Shown here piece after piece: positions 44,274-59,200 of a stretch of DNA of 64,000 nucleotides. The number at the start of each line of letters is the position of its first letter. Within the stretch, counting starts at the first letter, position 1. The stretch lies in NCBI GenBank assembly GCA_029582155.1, contig CM055897.1:5625001-5689000 (forward strand), in the 5' to 3' direction. Position numbers and translations under genes: made by a program. Origin of the DNA: Panopea generosa (lineage: Eukaryota; Mollusca; Bivalvia; Adapedonta; Hiatellidae). Under the pieces are notes generated by a model. That model did not search any database, was not told the origin of the DNA, and saw only the letters and a program-made list of their open reading frames with translations.

Positions 44274-47200
44274 AAGATGATTCCTATCCAAAAGCGTCAT
44301 AACAAAACTAGTTTTGCGAATCAGTAATAAAAAGATTATATAATAAGACAATGTTGGATGGCTGAAGAAATTGAAAAAAAATTGAATAAGAAAGCAAATC
44401 ATATGACGAGAGAGGACATATTGATGATCTGAGATTATCTGAGCTTGGTATTGAAAACCTCCTGATATTTTTTACATAGGCCAGTGTTGATGATTGAAAG
44501 TTCGATTGTACGATTATCTTTAGTGTGGTTATATATTAGCACAGTGTTAATACGCGTTAATAAACTTAATATATCATACTCCATAATCTGAAATAAGATG
44601 ATATTCTAACACAAGTATTCGTGTCAATTATTACTATCAACCATTTAAATTGTTTTCCAGTTACCTTTTCAAAAACATTGTCACTGACTTGAAATTTAAT
44701 TCAAATTTCAGTGGAAGAATTTATCGATGCAGAGAAACCAGTAGTATAAATATTGAAACATAATGTGGGCGTTAATGTGATACTTGAAGTCAATGTCAGT
44801 ATAATGTCATTGGGTGCGGTATCATACCATGTGCCTGTGACATAATACTGAAGTATAACAGCGCTAAAAAATCTGTAAAAAGTAGACACCATGACGAAAG
44901 AACTGAAAAATTGTTGAGAGCGACGCTTTACACTATACAACAGCAATCGATAGCGCCTAATAGCAATACCACATTCAGTACTTTGTGAACTTTGATGAAG
45001 TAATTATTATTAATACCATGCAGAGAAGACCAAAATACAATGCATAAAGAAGTATCAGATATATCAAAACTTAAATATGCAATTTTAAATTTCCCCGATA
45101 CTTTCTTATGCAATATGTAAACAGAACTACATAAGGATTGGGATTAATGGATTTAAACAACAATTTGCCAAGAGTCATATCTCTCTTCATTCGCAACCTT
45201 GCCAGGATTTAATATCACATCCTAAATTAGGTCACGCGACCCCCTGATACTATTTTAAGCATATGACTCCATACTTCGTGACGTAGGGTAATCTCTATTA
45301 CGGAGTTGTTACATTTGAATTAGTCATTCAGGTATAGAGTCTTTCAAAATCTATTGAACGTTAGTATGTTGTCTTTTTTGCTGAATATATATCTTCAGTG
45401 TGATACCAAACTTTAATACTTTGAACTATGTTTCACGCGCATTCATTCTTACAGAGGAGTACTTCACTCCTTCTGGTTGTCAACCAGCAAAAAGTGGCTT
45501 AGTCAGTACTATTAAATCAATTACATATATTAGGTAAGCAACGTTAAGCATCAATGATTAAACGTCATTTAATGGCATAGTATTTGTAGTTTTCAACTGA
45601 ATGACAATTCAGTTAATGATTTAGGCGTCTATTCGGGGAGATAGATCATAACACGGGTAATCCGATTTTCTATAAATACATCGGAAAAAACAGTTGGTAA
45701 CTATTAGAATTATAAAATGTATCCTTACATGATATTACATTATAGAATAAATAAATCTTTCTTTACAAATTATTAATAAAGAAAAGAACTCTGAAAATCA
45801 ATAAATTTGACACCTATATTAATATAAGAAAAAAAATCAATAAGAAATGCATTTTATCGGATAGCAAAAGCTTTCAAAGTTCATAGTTTAAAAAAAATAT
45901 CCATAACCATTTTGTGTCTTACCTTATTATTTCTCTTATATGTCATGAGTTGTTGTTAAATACATGTCCTACTTTATATTGTTTCAGATGCAGAATTCCC
46001 GGCTTAGATAACGACACGTATTCTGTTCAGAATATAGAACATGAACGTTTAGTGAACAGAAGTATTCCTGGTGCCACAGATCCAACACTTGACTACGACC
46101 GTTGTCATGTGTACAATACAGAGAATGGTACATCGGGTGAAGACAACCGACCAATCAACGCCAGTTTGATTAAATGCCACGAATGGGTGTATGATAAATC
46201 CGTGTTTGTTGAGACTTTTACTTCAAAGGTGAAATTTGAACATAATGTTTGTACGAAAATTGCGAAAACGTCAAGATGTTTACCTGTTTTACTTCTACGT
46301 AATTCAAATAAAGTGATGTCATTTATGTATCTGTTGACAAATAATTTGTGAAATAGTTGATGTCGTTGTTTTTATAGAAGTGTTTTGATGCTATTGCTAT
46401 AGTAACTATTCTTGGTTTATTTCAGTCAAACTTTGTATGTGATGATTCAATGAAGACATCCCACATTCAGATGCTGGTTTTTCTTGGTGTGTTTGTAGGT
46501 GCCATTGTCTTTGGTATGACTGGGGACAAGTAAGTTCTTTTTCTGGAATAGTTTTATTATTTGAGAATCAAGAATTTACTAATCGATTATGTTCAACTAT
46601 CAACCGACTTCATTCGACAGTAGTGTTCAATTGCTTTGTTGGTGTCGTATTCAGCAGTCGTTAAACAGAAGCCAATATTTTAACGTTAAGTGCTGCAGCG
46701 GCAAGATAGTTAATAAGGGAAAAAGAAAGAATATGTAAAATGATTGTGTATCATAAATGGTACGATTCCCAGGTCGGAAGGTCGGCAGAGGCAAATTCTA
46801 GTTGATTTGCATGATCTTAAGTTTTTATTTCAGATTGACTGATTTTGGTTGAAACATTGGCCAGATCGGTAGAACAAAACTACAGCTGATGATTATGATC
46901 TTTATTTTTTATTTGAAATTGCCTGAATAGGGTTTAAACATTGGCCGGATGCCACTGACTGATTGCAGGGAATGTGACTATAGGTGATTGGTATGTTATC
47001 TAATTGTTATCTAAAGATATCTGTTTTGAGTAAGGCATCACTGACATATCTTAGACTATGGATATGTGTGCCATCGGCCTTCGCCAGGTTTGCTATGCGG
47101 TATCAGGCAAGATATTTCAAACGTTATTCGTTAACTACGTAGAAACGACTCATACATATCAAATGATACAATGGATGAAAGTCGCTTATAAGCTTGAGAC

Positions 47201-50200
47201 AATTTGAATGGAAAGTTATATCATAATTACATTGGTCGGTTGATCTTACCTTGTAAAAATTTAAATCATGACGAGCGCCGGTCAGCCTGACCTGAGATTG
47301 GAAACTATTGCATTGGTTATGTCTCTACATAAAAGAAGCTCAAATGTTACTTGCCATTCAATGTGCAACAGTTGATGCTTCATTATACTTCGCCACTAAT
47401 AAAATTCGGATGACATAACCTGTTTACAACAAAGTGATGAACAACATTTCACATTGGTCGCCAATGTGACGAGTTCAAAGCGCGAGGGTAAACCAAAACA
47501 TATACATACAAACCATTCCATATTGTAGAGTTACAAAGTATATTGACAATTCCCTGATAAGAGAAACAAACCCCATCGCAGAAATTGTTGAAAACAAAAC
47601 GGAACTCAACATCCAATCTTGCAACACACGAAATAATCGTCTTAACCCTATAGAACATATTCATATGCAGTCGTTTCAAACGGTTTTAAATCACTGTAAC
47701 CACATTTGGCGGTATAAAGTTAAAACTTCTTTACAGTGTAGACCTAGCTGTATCAATGTTAGCCATTTTGTTTTTTTAATTGAATTTTGAATCTGGAAAA
47801 CACCTCTAATTTAATAACGCAACGCTCATGTGATCGACCAATGGAAAGAGTTTCATGTACCGTTAGGCGATTTGGCAAACACTGTAGTTTGACTGGGAGG
47901 TAAAAAGAGTCAAATCTGCAGACGATAAGTCAGCGGGTGATTTAAACGTAAAGAGGTAATCGTCCGCTAGTGTGTGTAACACTGACACTATAGTTATGAG
48001 CATGAAGCATGCAGAAAAGAACGAAAAAAGGTCTGACATAAAGACACATATTGCTTTGAATATACCAGATAAACAGATTCTGCAAGAAGTTAAAAATGTT
48101 TATGATGACCCCTATCCTTCCAAAGCCACTGTACATTGGTGGGTAAACGTATTTATATTTGTTCTCAAAATTATGGACATGTAAAAGGTTTTTTCTCCTT
48201 GTTCATTTGTGTTGGCAGGCAAAATATAACTCAAGCAAAGATATGATTGAAACATGTCTGACCCATTTGAAAAAACAAATTTATAAACAACAACGCACAG
48301 GATTGCGCGTTTATAAAACATTCAGTGATGTCACACTAAATACTGTGTGTTACATTCAAGACACAGAATTAAGTGTGTTCAAATTTAAACAAATTTTGCA
48401 TGACACAGAAAGAAGTGTGCTGAACTTCAAATTAGAGCCGACACAAAGTTGGATAGGTAAAAACACCAACAAAAAACATATTATGCATATCATGAAAAAG
48501 TAAAACAGAAGAATATTGGAAAATATTTGGAAAAACAAACATTTAACACATAATGCAAAATCAAAAAAACAGAGTATGTGATAAAAAGTGTGACAAAATT
48601 CTTTCGTACGTACCCCATGAACAGTAAACAGCAAATACAACTTAAAACATTAAGCGTGCTATGAAATGTAACATCTAAGATATGATATAAGTGGAAGAAA
48701 ATACCATTTCATAAGCAAAACATGAAAAATGACCACAACTTGTGAAATATTAAAATGTATAAATAAGTGTCGTCAAGCAGTAAATAATGTTTCGGAAGAA
48801 ACTATCAGGCAGACAAAACGGAGGAAACCAATTATACATCGGATATAACGAGAAGGAGGTTGGGAGGAGGTGGTCAATTTAACAAATCCAAAAATAATCG
48901 TCATCAATACCTCCACAAACTATAAACTTAACTTGTTGGTGTATAGAAAAGGAATGAAAACAAAAGTCGGGTCAAGATTATACACGCGTGAAAGGTCAAC
49001 GATCAGGGCACTGATTGGCTAAGGAGCGGCTATCACGCCAGTTACATGTGTGTGTTTATCGCATAGTGGTCAGTATGCCCCGAGGTCGTTATAGATTAGA
49101 TTGAACACGCATGTACACATGTTGTCTACGCAACTCCCTACGCAGTCTGCTCTACAGCTTCCCACATTATACATTAAAGGTACATGATCACAAATAAAAA
49201 GTAATAAACTTAAATACAAAGAAAATTGTTAAATAAAATTAGATCAGATATGATCACAAATATAAACAAATTTATACATGTTTCACAACATAAATTACTG
49301 TTTTATATTTGTTCTCAAAATTACGTACAGGTAAAAGTTTTTTCTCTTTGTTCATTTGTGTTTGCAGGCAAAATATAACTCAAGCAAAGATATGATTGAA
49401 ATATGTCTGACCCATTTTGGTCAGACGATTCATTTTTGATTTTTTTTTATAAACAACAACACACAGGATTGTGCGTTTAAACAACATTCAGTGATGTCAC
49501 ACTAAATACTCTGTGTTACATTCAAGACACAGAATTAAGTCTGTTCAAATTTAAACAAATTTTGTACGACACAGAAAGAAGTGTGTTAAAACTTTAATAT
49601 AGTGCCGACACAAAGTTGGATAGGTAAAACCACCAACAAAAACATCCAACCAAAGAGAAAACCAAAACAAAAAAAACAACAAAAAAAAACAACAACAACA
49701 AACAAAAGCAACGCAGAAACGATGAAAGGAAATAATGGCACAATGATAAAAATCACAACACCCCCGACGAGTGACTAAGTATAGAAAGAATGAATGATTA
49801 AATGGAATTGAAAAATCATTGACAAATTAATGAAATGTGTTAATTGGTTTGACTAGGTTTGCAGTAGTTAAAAACAAATAGTTCCATAGAAACAGTAAGG
49901 GTGAGATCTTAGAATTAACGAAGCATATATTGATGAAAATGAATTCGTGTACAAAGAATAATTGGATACCTTAGTTTTCTCATTTGTTCACAATTCTGAA
50001 TACCAAAAACAAAATGCAGATAATTAAAAATACATAATCAGAGGTGAATTGAAAAACATATTCAAAATTGGCGGATCGTTTGACTTCCGCTATCAAAAAT
50101 GTGTAAAACATAACACAAATATGATATCTTAAATCAAGGAAAACAAGACTACATAATATATACATATAATTTATAAAGTCAGAAATAGTCTAAAATGATG

Positions 50201-53200
50201 TACTAGAAAAACAAATTTGAATCATAAACATACAAAGGCACACACCCCAATGTGCCCCTGTATAATACTGTAGGAAATAGTAACGTGCTATGAAAACATA
50301 ATATTGGTCTACACACCCCAATGTGACCCTACGTTCGCATGTTGTCTGTAATACACATCCCAATGTGCCCAGCATAATACTGTAGGAAATAGCAATGCGC
50401 TATGAAAACATAATATGGGTCTACACACCCCAGTGTGACTCTATGTTTGCATGTTGTCTGTAATACACACCCCAATGATGCCCAGCATAATACTGTAGGA
50501 AATAGTAACGCGCTATGAAAACATTATATGGGTCTACACATCCCAATGTGACCCTATGTTCGCATGTTGTCTGTAACAAACACCCCAATGTGCCCCAGCA
50601 TAATACTGCAGTAAATAAGAAAGCGCTTTGAAAACATAGTATAAGTCTACACACCACAATGTGACCCTACGTATGCATGTTGTCTGTAATACCATGTGCA
50701 ATGGTAGTGCAAAGGGAAAATTATGAATGAGCTGGAAACCATACATAGCGGCGAAATGCAAATGACCTCCATCTTCCCATCTGTATCACTTTTTATCCGG
50801 GGATCCCCTGCATGATAGCATTGGTACACGCTCCTATTCGGAAACTGTGGGGTTTGTATTGAACTGGGGATAAATTTAAGAATAACAAGGTTTCTCTAAA
50901 TCGTAATCTGAAAAACTGAGTGAAACTGGTTGGAGAGCACTGTTTAAAAACATTTCGACGCCACTGAAGCTTGAAAAAGCTTGGTTGTCACAGAAGCAAG
51001 GTGTCTGGGCAGAGATCGGTAGGGATTGTTTCCGGGACCCGGACCGAATTGGGTGCCGACTGCAGTGCCTCCGTCACATGCAAGCGAGAAAGCTTATCAC
51101 ATATAACATTTTTCGAAGATGGAATATGTTTTGCAGCAAAACAGAAGTTGTGATCCAAAAAGTGAAGCGCAATCATTCTTAGAAGCTTTATGATGAGAGT
51201 GTGTTAAGATGATTGTTTATTTATGCAATTAACTGTACAGAGATTATCACAAATGACATATTCTTGTTTGCCCATTGGTGGCCGAATAAAAAAACTGCTA
51301 AAACGATAGTGTATAATTCAAGAATATTAATATGTAGCATTTTTACCCTTTCATAAAACGCCCCATAAGCTCATAAATTTGAGTAAACGCAAGCAAATCC
51401 CTTTGTACTTGCAGCATCCATATGCAGTTTAAATGTGACGGACGAAATGAAACGGTCTCCCGTCAAAAGGGTACAGCCATTAAAATTGCTTTAAAATGTT
51501 GACAAAAGCGCTAAGTCAGCACGTGCTGCTGTTGTGAGCTTAAAGAAATGGTTTGGGTTCGTTTTACCTATAGTCAAGTCGTATAACCGACGTAATACAC
51601 AACTCCCCGACTTAACGACATTGCAAGCAAAATTAAGATGGCCCAAAAGACTTTGAAACTGACGTAGACGAACTTTTTCCATTTTCTTAACTTTTTTCAA
51701 AAGTATCCGCAATGTAAAAACCTTGTCATCTGGTAGGGTTGCTGTCAGAGATGTGGTGTCCAGCTCAATCCCATGAACAGCGACTTTTGTACAAGGGTGT
51801 ACGTTTTTTTCAACTTTAATGGGTATTCTTATAACATCACAAATTTGAAAGAAACCTAGTAGTGCGTTTTGACAATTATTTGTGTTGCTTTCCCCAACGA
51901 AAATGAAATCATCAACAATATGGGAAACTGCTGTGTTGGAAAACTGGTTTTGCAGAATCCACTGGAGAGCGGAAGAGAAGCGTTCAATTATTTGTACAGA
52001 ACTAGAAGCCCTCATTGGTAAAACTCTATCAAAGTAATAAAGGCGGTCGTAAGAAAACCCAAGTTAGTGATAATCAAGAGGGGAAATTGGAATTATACAG
52101 AACACATCTTCTATATCAGCTTTAGCAATAAGACAATTTCTACCTGATTGTACATCTAAGGAAGCCACCGTATCAAACATTTCAAGTGAAACATTTGAAT
52201 TTTTATGTGGAATATGACTGTTGACAGACGAGGCTTGACAGAATGACAAATCATGGATTATTCGGAAGAAATTAGGGGTCTTTTTTGGCACAACTTCTAA
52301 TGGACTACAAACGAAATTTGGTATTGGTGGGGTTACGTGAGGCCCTTTTATTCGCCGTAGAAATAGTTCCTTTGACAATTTCATATTCACAAAGTCCGTA
52401 TGTTGCGAAAAAGATAAGTGATGCTAAGAGAAAGAGGCAGAGATATGGCCTACCGTGCCAAGAGGAAAGCCTTCTGAAAAACCTTTGACCAAAGAACAAA
52501 GTAGAAAGGAGCCATAACCCTCTTAATGACAATCTAAAGCACCAGGATCAACAGGTGTTGGTAAATTTATATGGGTTATGTTTTGGAGCAGCTGATTGTG
52601 CAACTGATTTGGGGGCACTTGCTGTACGGGTCGTGAATTGGGTAGTGGTTAGGAATCTGGCGCTCTTTGACAGATCGGGGGAGCGACGACGTTGGACGCC
52701 GTGTGGGCCGTCACAGATGGCACATTTGTGTGCGACTGTGCACTGCTGCTTATTACAGGTCCCCCAGCGTTGGTAGTCCCAACAGTATCATTTTTTGATA
52801 AAAAGGGAGGCAGAAATATGCCCTGGGAGTTGCTGCTGTGAATTTTGGTACCGAAAGGGTGTGTTGTATTGACGAAATGGCTGATTAGTATTGCGGGTAG
52901 GTTGGGGTGTAGACTTTTTTGTCATTGAAATGAATAGATATGTCTATGTGTGTATTGAACCCCATGGAAGTTGTTGAATGCACGTAAAGTGCGAAATTTT
53001 ACATCATATTCTTGCCAGTTTGACATATTGCTGGTAAGGGTCTGAATTAGGGACATGTATTCGAACATTTAGGCAGCTTCAGAGTCGTAGCGTTTGGTGT
53101 TTATACTGGCATACAGCTGAAAAGCTCAACACTAAGACAGAGTGTTGTCGATCGACTTAGAAGCAAGCCGCTGTGCAGACGTCACTGTTTAAGAACTTGT

Positions 53201-56200
53201 TTGGTGGATAGTCGTTTTTGTATGTGTATCAGACGAGCCAAAATACAACTTGGACAAGTCGATAAAATCACGGTTCCAAATGGAGTGGCCCGTTTTTTCG
53301 TTTATGGACGGATGGATTAGGGAAAATACCCAAAGTTTAGACTGAACTGTAGTGGGAACGTCTATATCCCCACTAGACCCTGAATTAACACTATTTGTAA
53401 TTGTGGCATCAGACACAGAAATGACTGGTTGGTCAGATGCAAAATGAATATCAGTGATAGTATCATTACTTGTAGATATAGATTGTTCCTGCAATATGGC
53501 TGGTGGTATTGAAACTGGAACACTTTGAGTGTCATTAATAAGTGTTCGTACTTCTTCCAGTACAGCTTGGTCGCGAGATATAGCATCAGCTATCACGGAT
53601 GCCAGTCGTGATGGTTGTGGATTGGATTGACTGACGTCAGACATTGTTCTGGTAGCCGTCCTAGAAGGTCCTTTTGTGGGACCCTTGCGCTTTGCAGAGA
53701 GCCCCTAACGTGGGTGAGTTTTAGGCATTATACTGGAAATACATAGAAACGATATGTTGAACATATATATATGCGTAGTAGCACAGAATGGTGAATTGGT
53801 GTAGAACATATCAGCACAAATGTAAGAAACTGTGCGTATCAGCACGGAATGGTGAATTAACATAGTATACGTCAGCACAAAACAGATAACAAAAAAATAA
53901 AAATATATCCGGGCATTGACATGGTACATTGTTATGGCATCAGTACAAACGGAAAACGATCAGCACTAAATGATGCATTGACCCGGTACATATCAGTAAG
54001 AAATGAACACAATTTAAAACCAGTGTGTAGTAGCAGAAAAATAAATTATGTGTGTATCAGCAAAACTTGTTGCAGTGACAAAGTATATAACAGAATAAAC
54101 ATATGAAAACCATGCATTCAGCATAAAATGTGGCATTGGCATTGTACAAATTAGCACAAATTACGACAAAAATGAAGTTATCACGTGCATAACAGCACTA
54201 AATTGGGGCACTTATATGACATTATATATCAGTACAAAATGGACATTAAATAAAACCTGTGTGTATCAGCATAATATCAGCAGAAGCGTAAGAAAACCTT
54301 TGCATAACAGCACAAAATTGGTGCATTGACCAGTTACATATCAGTACAAATGAAAAAAACCAAAGCGTAACAGCACAAAATAAAACGTGCATATCAGCAC
54401 AAAATAAAACATGTGCGTATCAGCATCAAATGAAAAATGTGTATATTAGCACAAAGTTGCACATTGACCCAGTACATATCAGTACAAATAAAACCGATGA
54501 ATGTCAGCACAAGTTAAAATATATGCGTATCAGTACAAAATAAAACATGTGCGTATCAGCACAAAATAAGACATGTGCATATCAGCAAAAAATAGAACAT
54601 GTGCATATCAGCACAAAATAAAGCTTGTGCGCTTCAGCATATAATACAAACATGTGCATATCAGCACAAAATAGAACATGTGCGTATCAGCACAAAATAG
54701 AACATGTGCGTATCAGCACAAAATACAAACATGTGCGTATCAGCACAAAATAGAAACATGTTTGTATCAACACAAAAATAAAATGTGTGCGTATCAGCAC
54801 ATAAAAGATCATGTGCATTGCTGCACAAAATGAAAATATGTGCGTGTCTACACAAAATGATGGATATCAGCCCATTTATATAGGCGGATGCAGTATTAGC
54901 CCAAACTAATTATATGCCAAATTATATTTTCGTACTAGAAATGTAGAAAAAAACAACCAAACTTACACAATGGAGTCCACAAACCCATGTAATTACCACA
55001 AATATATACTCCGTAATAGCAATACTGTCTGTAATACCATAGGAGAGGTTACCACATTGATCTATGGAGAGAAAGTTGTACAAGTATCAATTTTTAATTT
55101 TTATTGTGAATAAAGATGTAACAATCATAAATATATTGGTTCGCATGGATTACTGTGTTCATCATCACATTGTCAGAAGACTAAAACACAAATAAGTATT
55201 AATTGTTACTGAAAAATAACAAAATGAGAACAGAGGCATGTATCATTTGGTACCAGTAACAACCATTACAGCAATTTTTCTTCAAAAAGAATTACACCTC
55301 GGCCCGAGCTGTAGCATCTGGCCATGCCCCTGTCCCTATGAGTGTGAACACTATCAGGGTCTACATAGTCAACAAGAAAACGAGAATTAAAATTATTCTG
55401 ATTGTGACGCCAGAAATAAAGACAAGTGTGGCCGGATGCTGCCTCTTCCAACAGTCTATTTGTTTCATCGACTCGGAGGTTATAGGGATACTTTCCTTTG
55501 CGGTGCAGAATTTCTGAAAATATCAGTTTTACAGTTTACAGTTTTATCTGCCATCAAGCAATGGAATGCAAAATGCAAAATAAACTGAAACACCTGCTCA
55601 GCTGGTATGTCACGGCAAATGTCGTTGCTAGCTATATCAAGAAATGAAATGTCTGTATGCAAGTCGGAAACAAGTGACAGATCATGCTTGAGTGATTTAT
55701 TGTGAGATGGCCAGCAAACTGTGGAGCCGCCTGTACCGTGCCAGAAAACATTCATACGTGTAGGATCAATGTGAAGATTTAATTTTGAATTGATAGCAGC
55801 CCAGTCCCGGAGGCGACGTGTAAATGAATACCCCAAAAACAACACATTTAGGAGACGTTCCCGGGACGAACAGACTGCCATCTTGAATAGTAAATAATAA
55901 ACAAATACACAGCCCAGGAAACAATAGGCTAAGCTTATAGAACACAAAAGTATGTAAAATAAAAGCACAAATATATCAAACCGTGTCCCAGCGGTACACC
56001 AAAATTCAATAATTCCGAATAAAGTTAACAAATCCAAAAATAATCGTCATAAAAACCTCCAAAAACAATAAACTTAACTTGTTGGTGTACACAAAGGGGG
56101 TGAAAACAAAAGTCGGGTCAAGATTATACATGCGTGAAAGGTCGACGATAAAAATATCACTAATCTTTTCAGGGCACTGATTGGCTAAGGAGCGGCTATC

Positions 56201-59200
56201 ACGCCAGTTACATGTGTGTGTTTACCGCAGAGTGGTCAGAAGGCCCCGAGGTCGTTATAGATTAGGTTGAACACGCATGTACACATGTTGTCTACGCGAC
56301 TTCCTATGCAGTCTGCTCTACAGCTTCCCACATTTTACATTAAAGGTACATGATCACAAATAAATAGTTACAAACTAAAATACCAAAAAAATTGTCAAAT
56401 AAAATTAGATCAGATATGATCACAATTATAAACAAATTTATATTTGTTTCACAACATAAATTACTGTTTTATTAAGGAAGAATCTAGAGACAAAGACCTA
56501 TATATCTCGCAGAGGGCGCCCCCTAATTTCACTGTCTTCTAAGAACATTGCTGCTGTAGAAGCCGTGGTGGCAAAAAACTCACGTTATGCAGTTTCTTGA
56601 AATCAGCAAGACAACATTATGTTAAACTTTGGCGTTGATCTGGTTTGTGGGGTGGGATATCTGGCTTATCCATGACAATGGGCATCTGCACACAAGAGTA
56701 ATATTGTGCAGCAGTTTCTGAGGGACCAACAAGTCACACAACTGCAGCACACTCCAAATTTGTTAGACCTGAGTCCCTTGTACTGAAAAAAAATGCTTGC
56801 TGGGCGTCGCTACAACTCCAGAAGCGCCAGAAGTCAAACAATTACAGCACATTTCAAATGTGTTAGGCCCGAGTCCCTTGGACTTATTTCTCTTTCCTGT
56901 ACTGAAAAAGATGCTTGCTGAGCGTCGCTACAACTCCAGAAGCGCTCTTGGCAGTGCTGTGTATCAGTGTCTGCAGAGTATATCAAGCACAGACTACTCT
57001 GCGGCTTTCAGGTCATGTATATCTCAGATGGAAAAGTACATTTCTGTTAACGGAGACTATTTGGAAGGATTGCCATGAATCAACTTTAGTCGTATTGTAT
57101 AAGGACAGTCTCAGAACGTATTAAATTACCCTCGTGCACAAATACACGTATAGACAAATACACAAGAGCGCGTTGCGACGCATTTAGATAAATAATCAAG
57201 TATTCTATTCCTTTATAGATTAGGACGGAAAAAAGCAATGTACACTGGTTTTATTTGCCTGATTGTGTCGTCAATCTGTGTATCGTGGGCTCCAGAGTTT
57301 TACTCATTTGCTTTCCTGCTGTTCATGGCTGGAGGGAGCGCACACGTTACCCTGTTGTGCATAATAGTAATAAGTATGTGTAGTTCATGTAATCATTTGT
57401 TATCACGTATAATGTGTCACTACATGTATTGACATCCATTAGTTTTGCTATATTTAGTAGGATGTACTGTAAATAGTATAATAAAATATGATCAAAGACG
57501 TTCCTGTTGGAAATGTTATGTTGCTTACGATATTGGAATTTTATAACATAATTTCAATAATAGTTTCATTTACATATTTTACATTCACTGAGCTTAAGTC
57601 ATTTTCCAAAATTCAATGAATTAAGTTTCAGCATTCTTACTTATAATTCAGAGTGACTTTCCTCACGAAACTACAGACAATTTCATAAGATATATTAATT
57701 ATATGTTATTTAAATCTCTCAACATGTGTAGCAAAATGGCCAAGGGCCAACAACTCACAAGGGTAGAATACAAACGTTCACAATGTAAAATTTACAATTT
57801 TAATTTTACATGAATAAAATTACGAATATACACGTATACAATATATAAAAATTAAAGATAATTACTCATCACAAAAAAAAACACAGCAGGTTTAAAAAAA
57901 AATATTTTGGTGGTATAAATGCTTTTATTTTCACAAAGTTCTAACTCCTACACGTACGTTACCTACATCGCGGTCCAAACTGCTTCTATCACTCAAAAGT
58001 TTATAAAATGCACTATATACTTTACACGTCCGAATATCATAGATTAAGCATCACACGTCCCTTTCGGCGGTGGCTATATAACTGGGTTGTCTCCCCTTGA
58101 ACTCTATACTCAGTATAATGCTTCACGTCGCCCTGTACCGCGATCGTATTCCATATGACGAATATGCGGGTTGCTGTCCTATGACTGTACTGCCACTAAC
58201 TTACTTCCTGGCACGTCTATACGTCGTTATTGACGAAGCGGACACATTTCTCGCTTACGTCTTAAAACGGCTACAATATATATATAAACTCAGATTTACT
58301 CGATACTCAAATATGTAATGACATGGCGTCTATTACTTACCATCAATCAATTTCATGGTATTTTATCAATATATGATAACAGTGCATTCATTTCTAACCA
58401 TCTTATAGTTTCATTGTAGATTTATCAACATATTATAACATTGCATTCAATTTTTACCATCTAACAGTTTCATGGTAGATTTATCAATATATGATAACAT
58501 TTCATTCAACTCTTTCTATCTGCAGTTTCATGGCAGTTTAAACGACCTCCGTCACTCTCAACATAGCAATTATATCTCTACATAACTTTTCATCATAATA
58601 TTAACAATTACAGACCAATTCTGTATCTATTCAGTTCGTGAATACCAGAGTAAGCATCAACACAATTTCATTAAACATATCAATCAATTACAATATGGTG
58701 AATCTCAATACTTCATCGTAAACACAATATCAACAGCTCAAAATACGTTCTCAGATTCCTCGGCCTATATTCTAACAAAACGCTTCTCAATACCGTGGAT
58801 GTGTAATAAATTTTATACATTACCATCGGCCTGGATATGAACAATTTATACAATTTTACTTAGATCTGATTATGTCAAAAATATATATATCAGACATTTA
58901 AATACAACATAATATAAAATTCACATACCCATATGCCGTTATGTACTGGAACAGTAACAAACTCATACTTTCTCGTCACAACCACACCTAAAGATGATTC
59001 TGCTAACTGGATATCGCATTCCTAACAGAGTCAGTATTTATAGCAAAATTGTCCACATACCTTAGTGAATTTCGTGTAAATCATGAAACAACAATTCTCA
59101 AATATCGTACGATGTGGATTTTGCGCTATTAGGCCAATGTAAACCTAAATTAGTTTTATGACAAATAAACCCGTTTAATTATTCCAACTTTCTTAATTCT

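Larger units (their letters stand above)
48155..56473 (-). mobile_element. Ngaro/DIRS-like element, copy in gene B
   Basis: Same structure as 4693-12997. Repeats on the plus strand run B2 (48155-48475), A2 (~48876-49304), B1 (49305-49645) and A1 (~56035-56473), with ORF remnants between, all minus strand. It was inherited by duplication, not by a second insertion, since it breaks the mariner frame at the identical codon. Confidence 0.78.
48002..57078 (+). mobile_element. mariner relic in gene B intron 3, split
   Basis: Same as in gene A: N-terminal part 48002-48154 (SDIKTHIALNIPDKQ, SKATVHWWVNVF), then the Ngaro-like element, then 56474-57078. A ~400-base stretch corresponding to 13122-13524 (holding the KVCTHWV and TGDETW blocks) is missing at 56598/56599, so this copy is further decayed. 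Confidence 0.78.
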
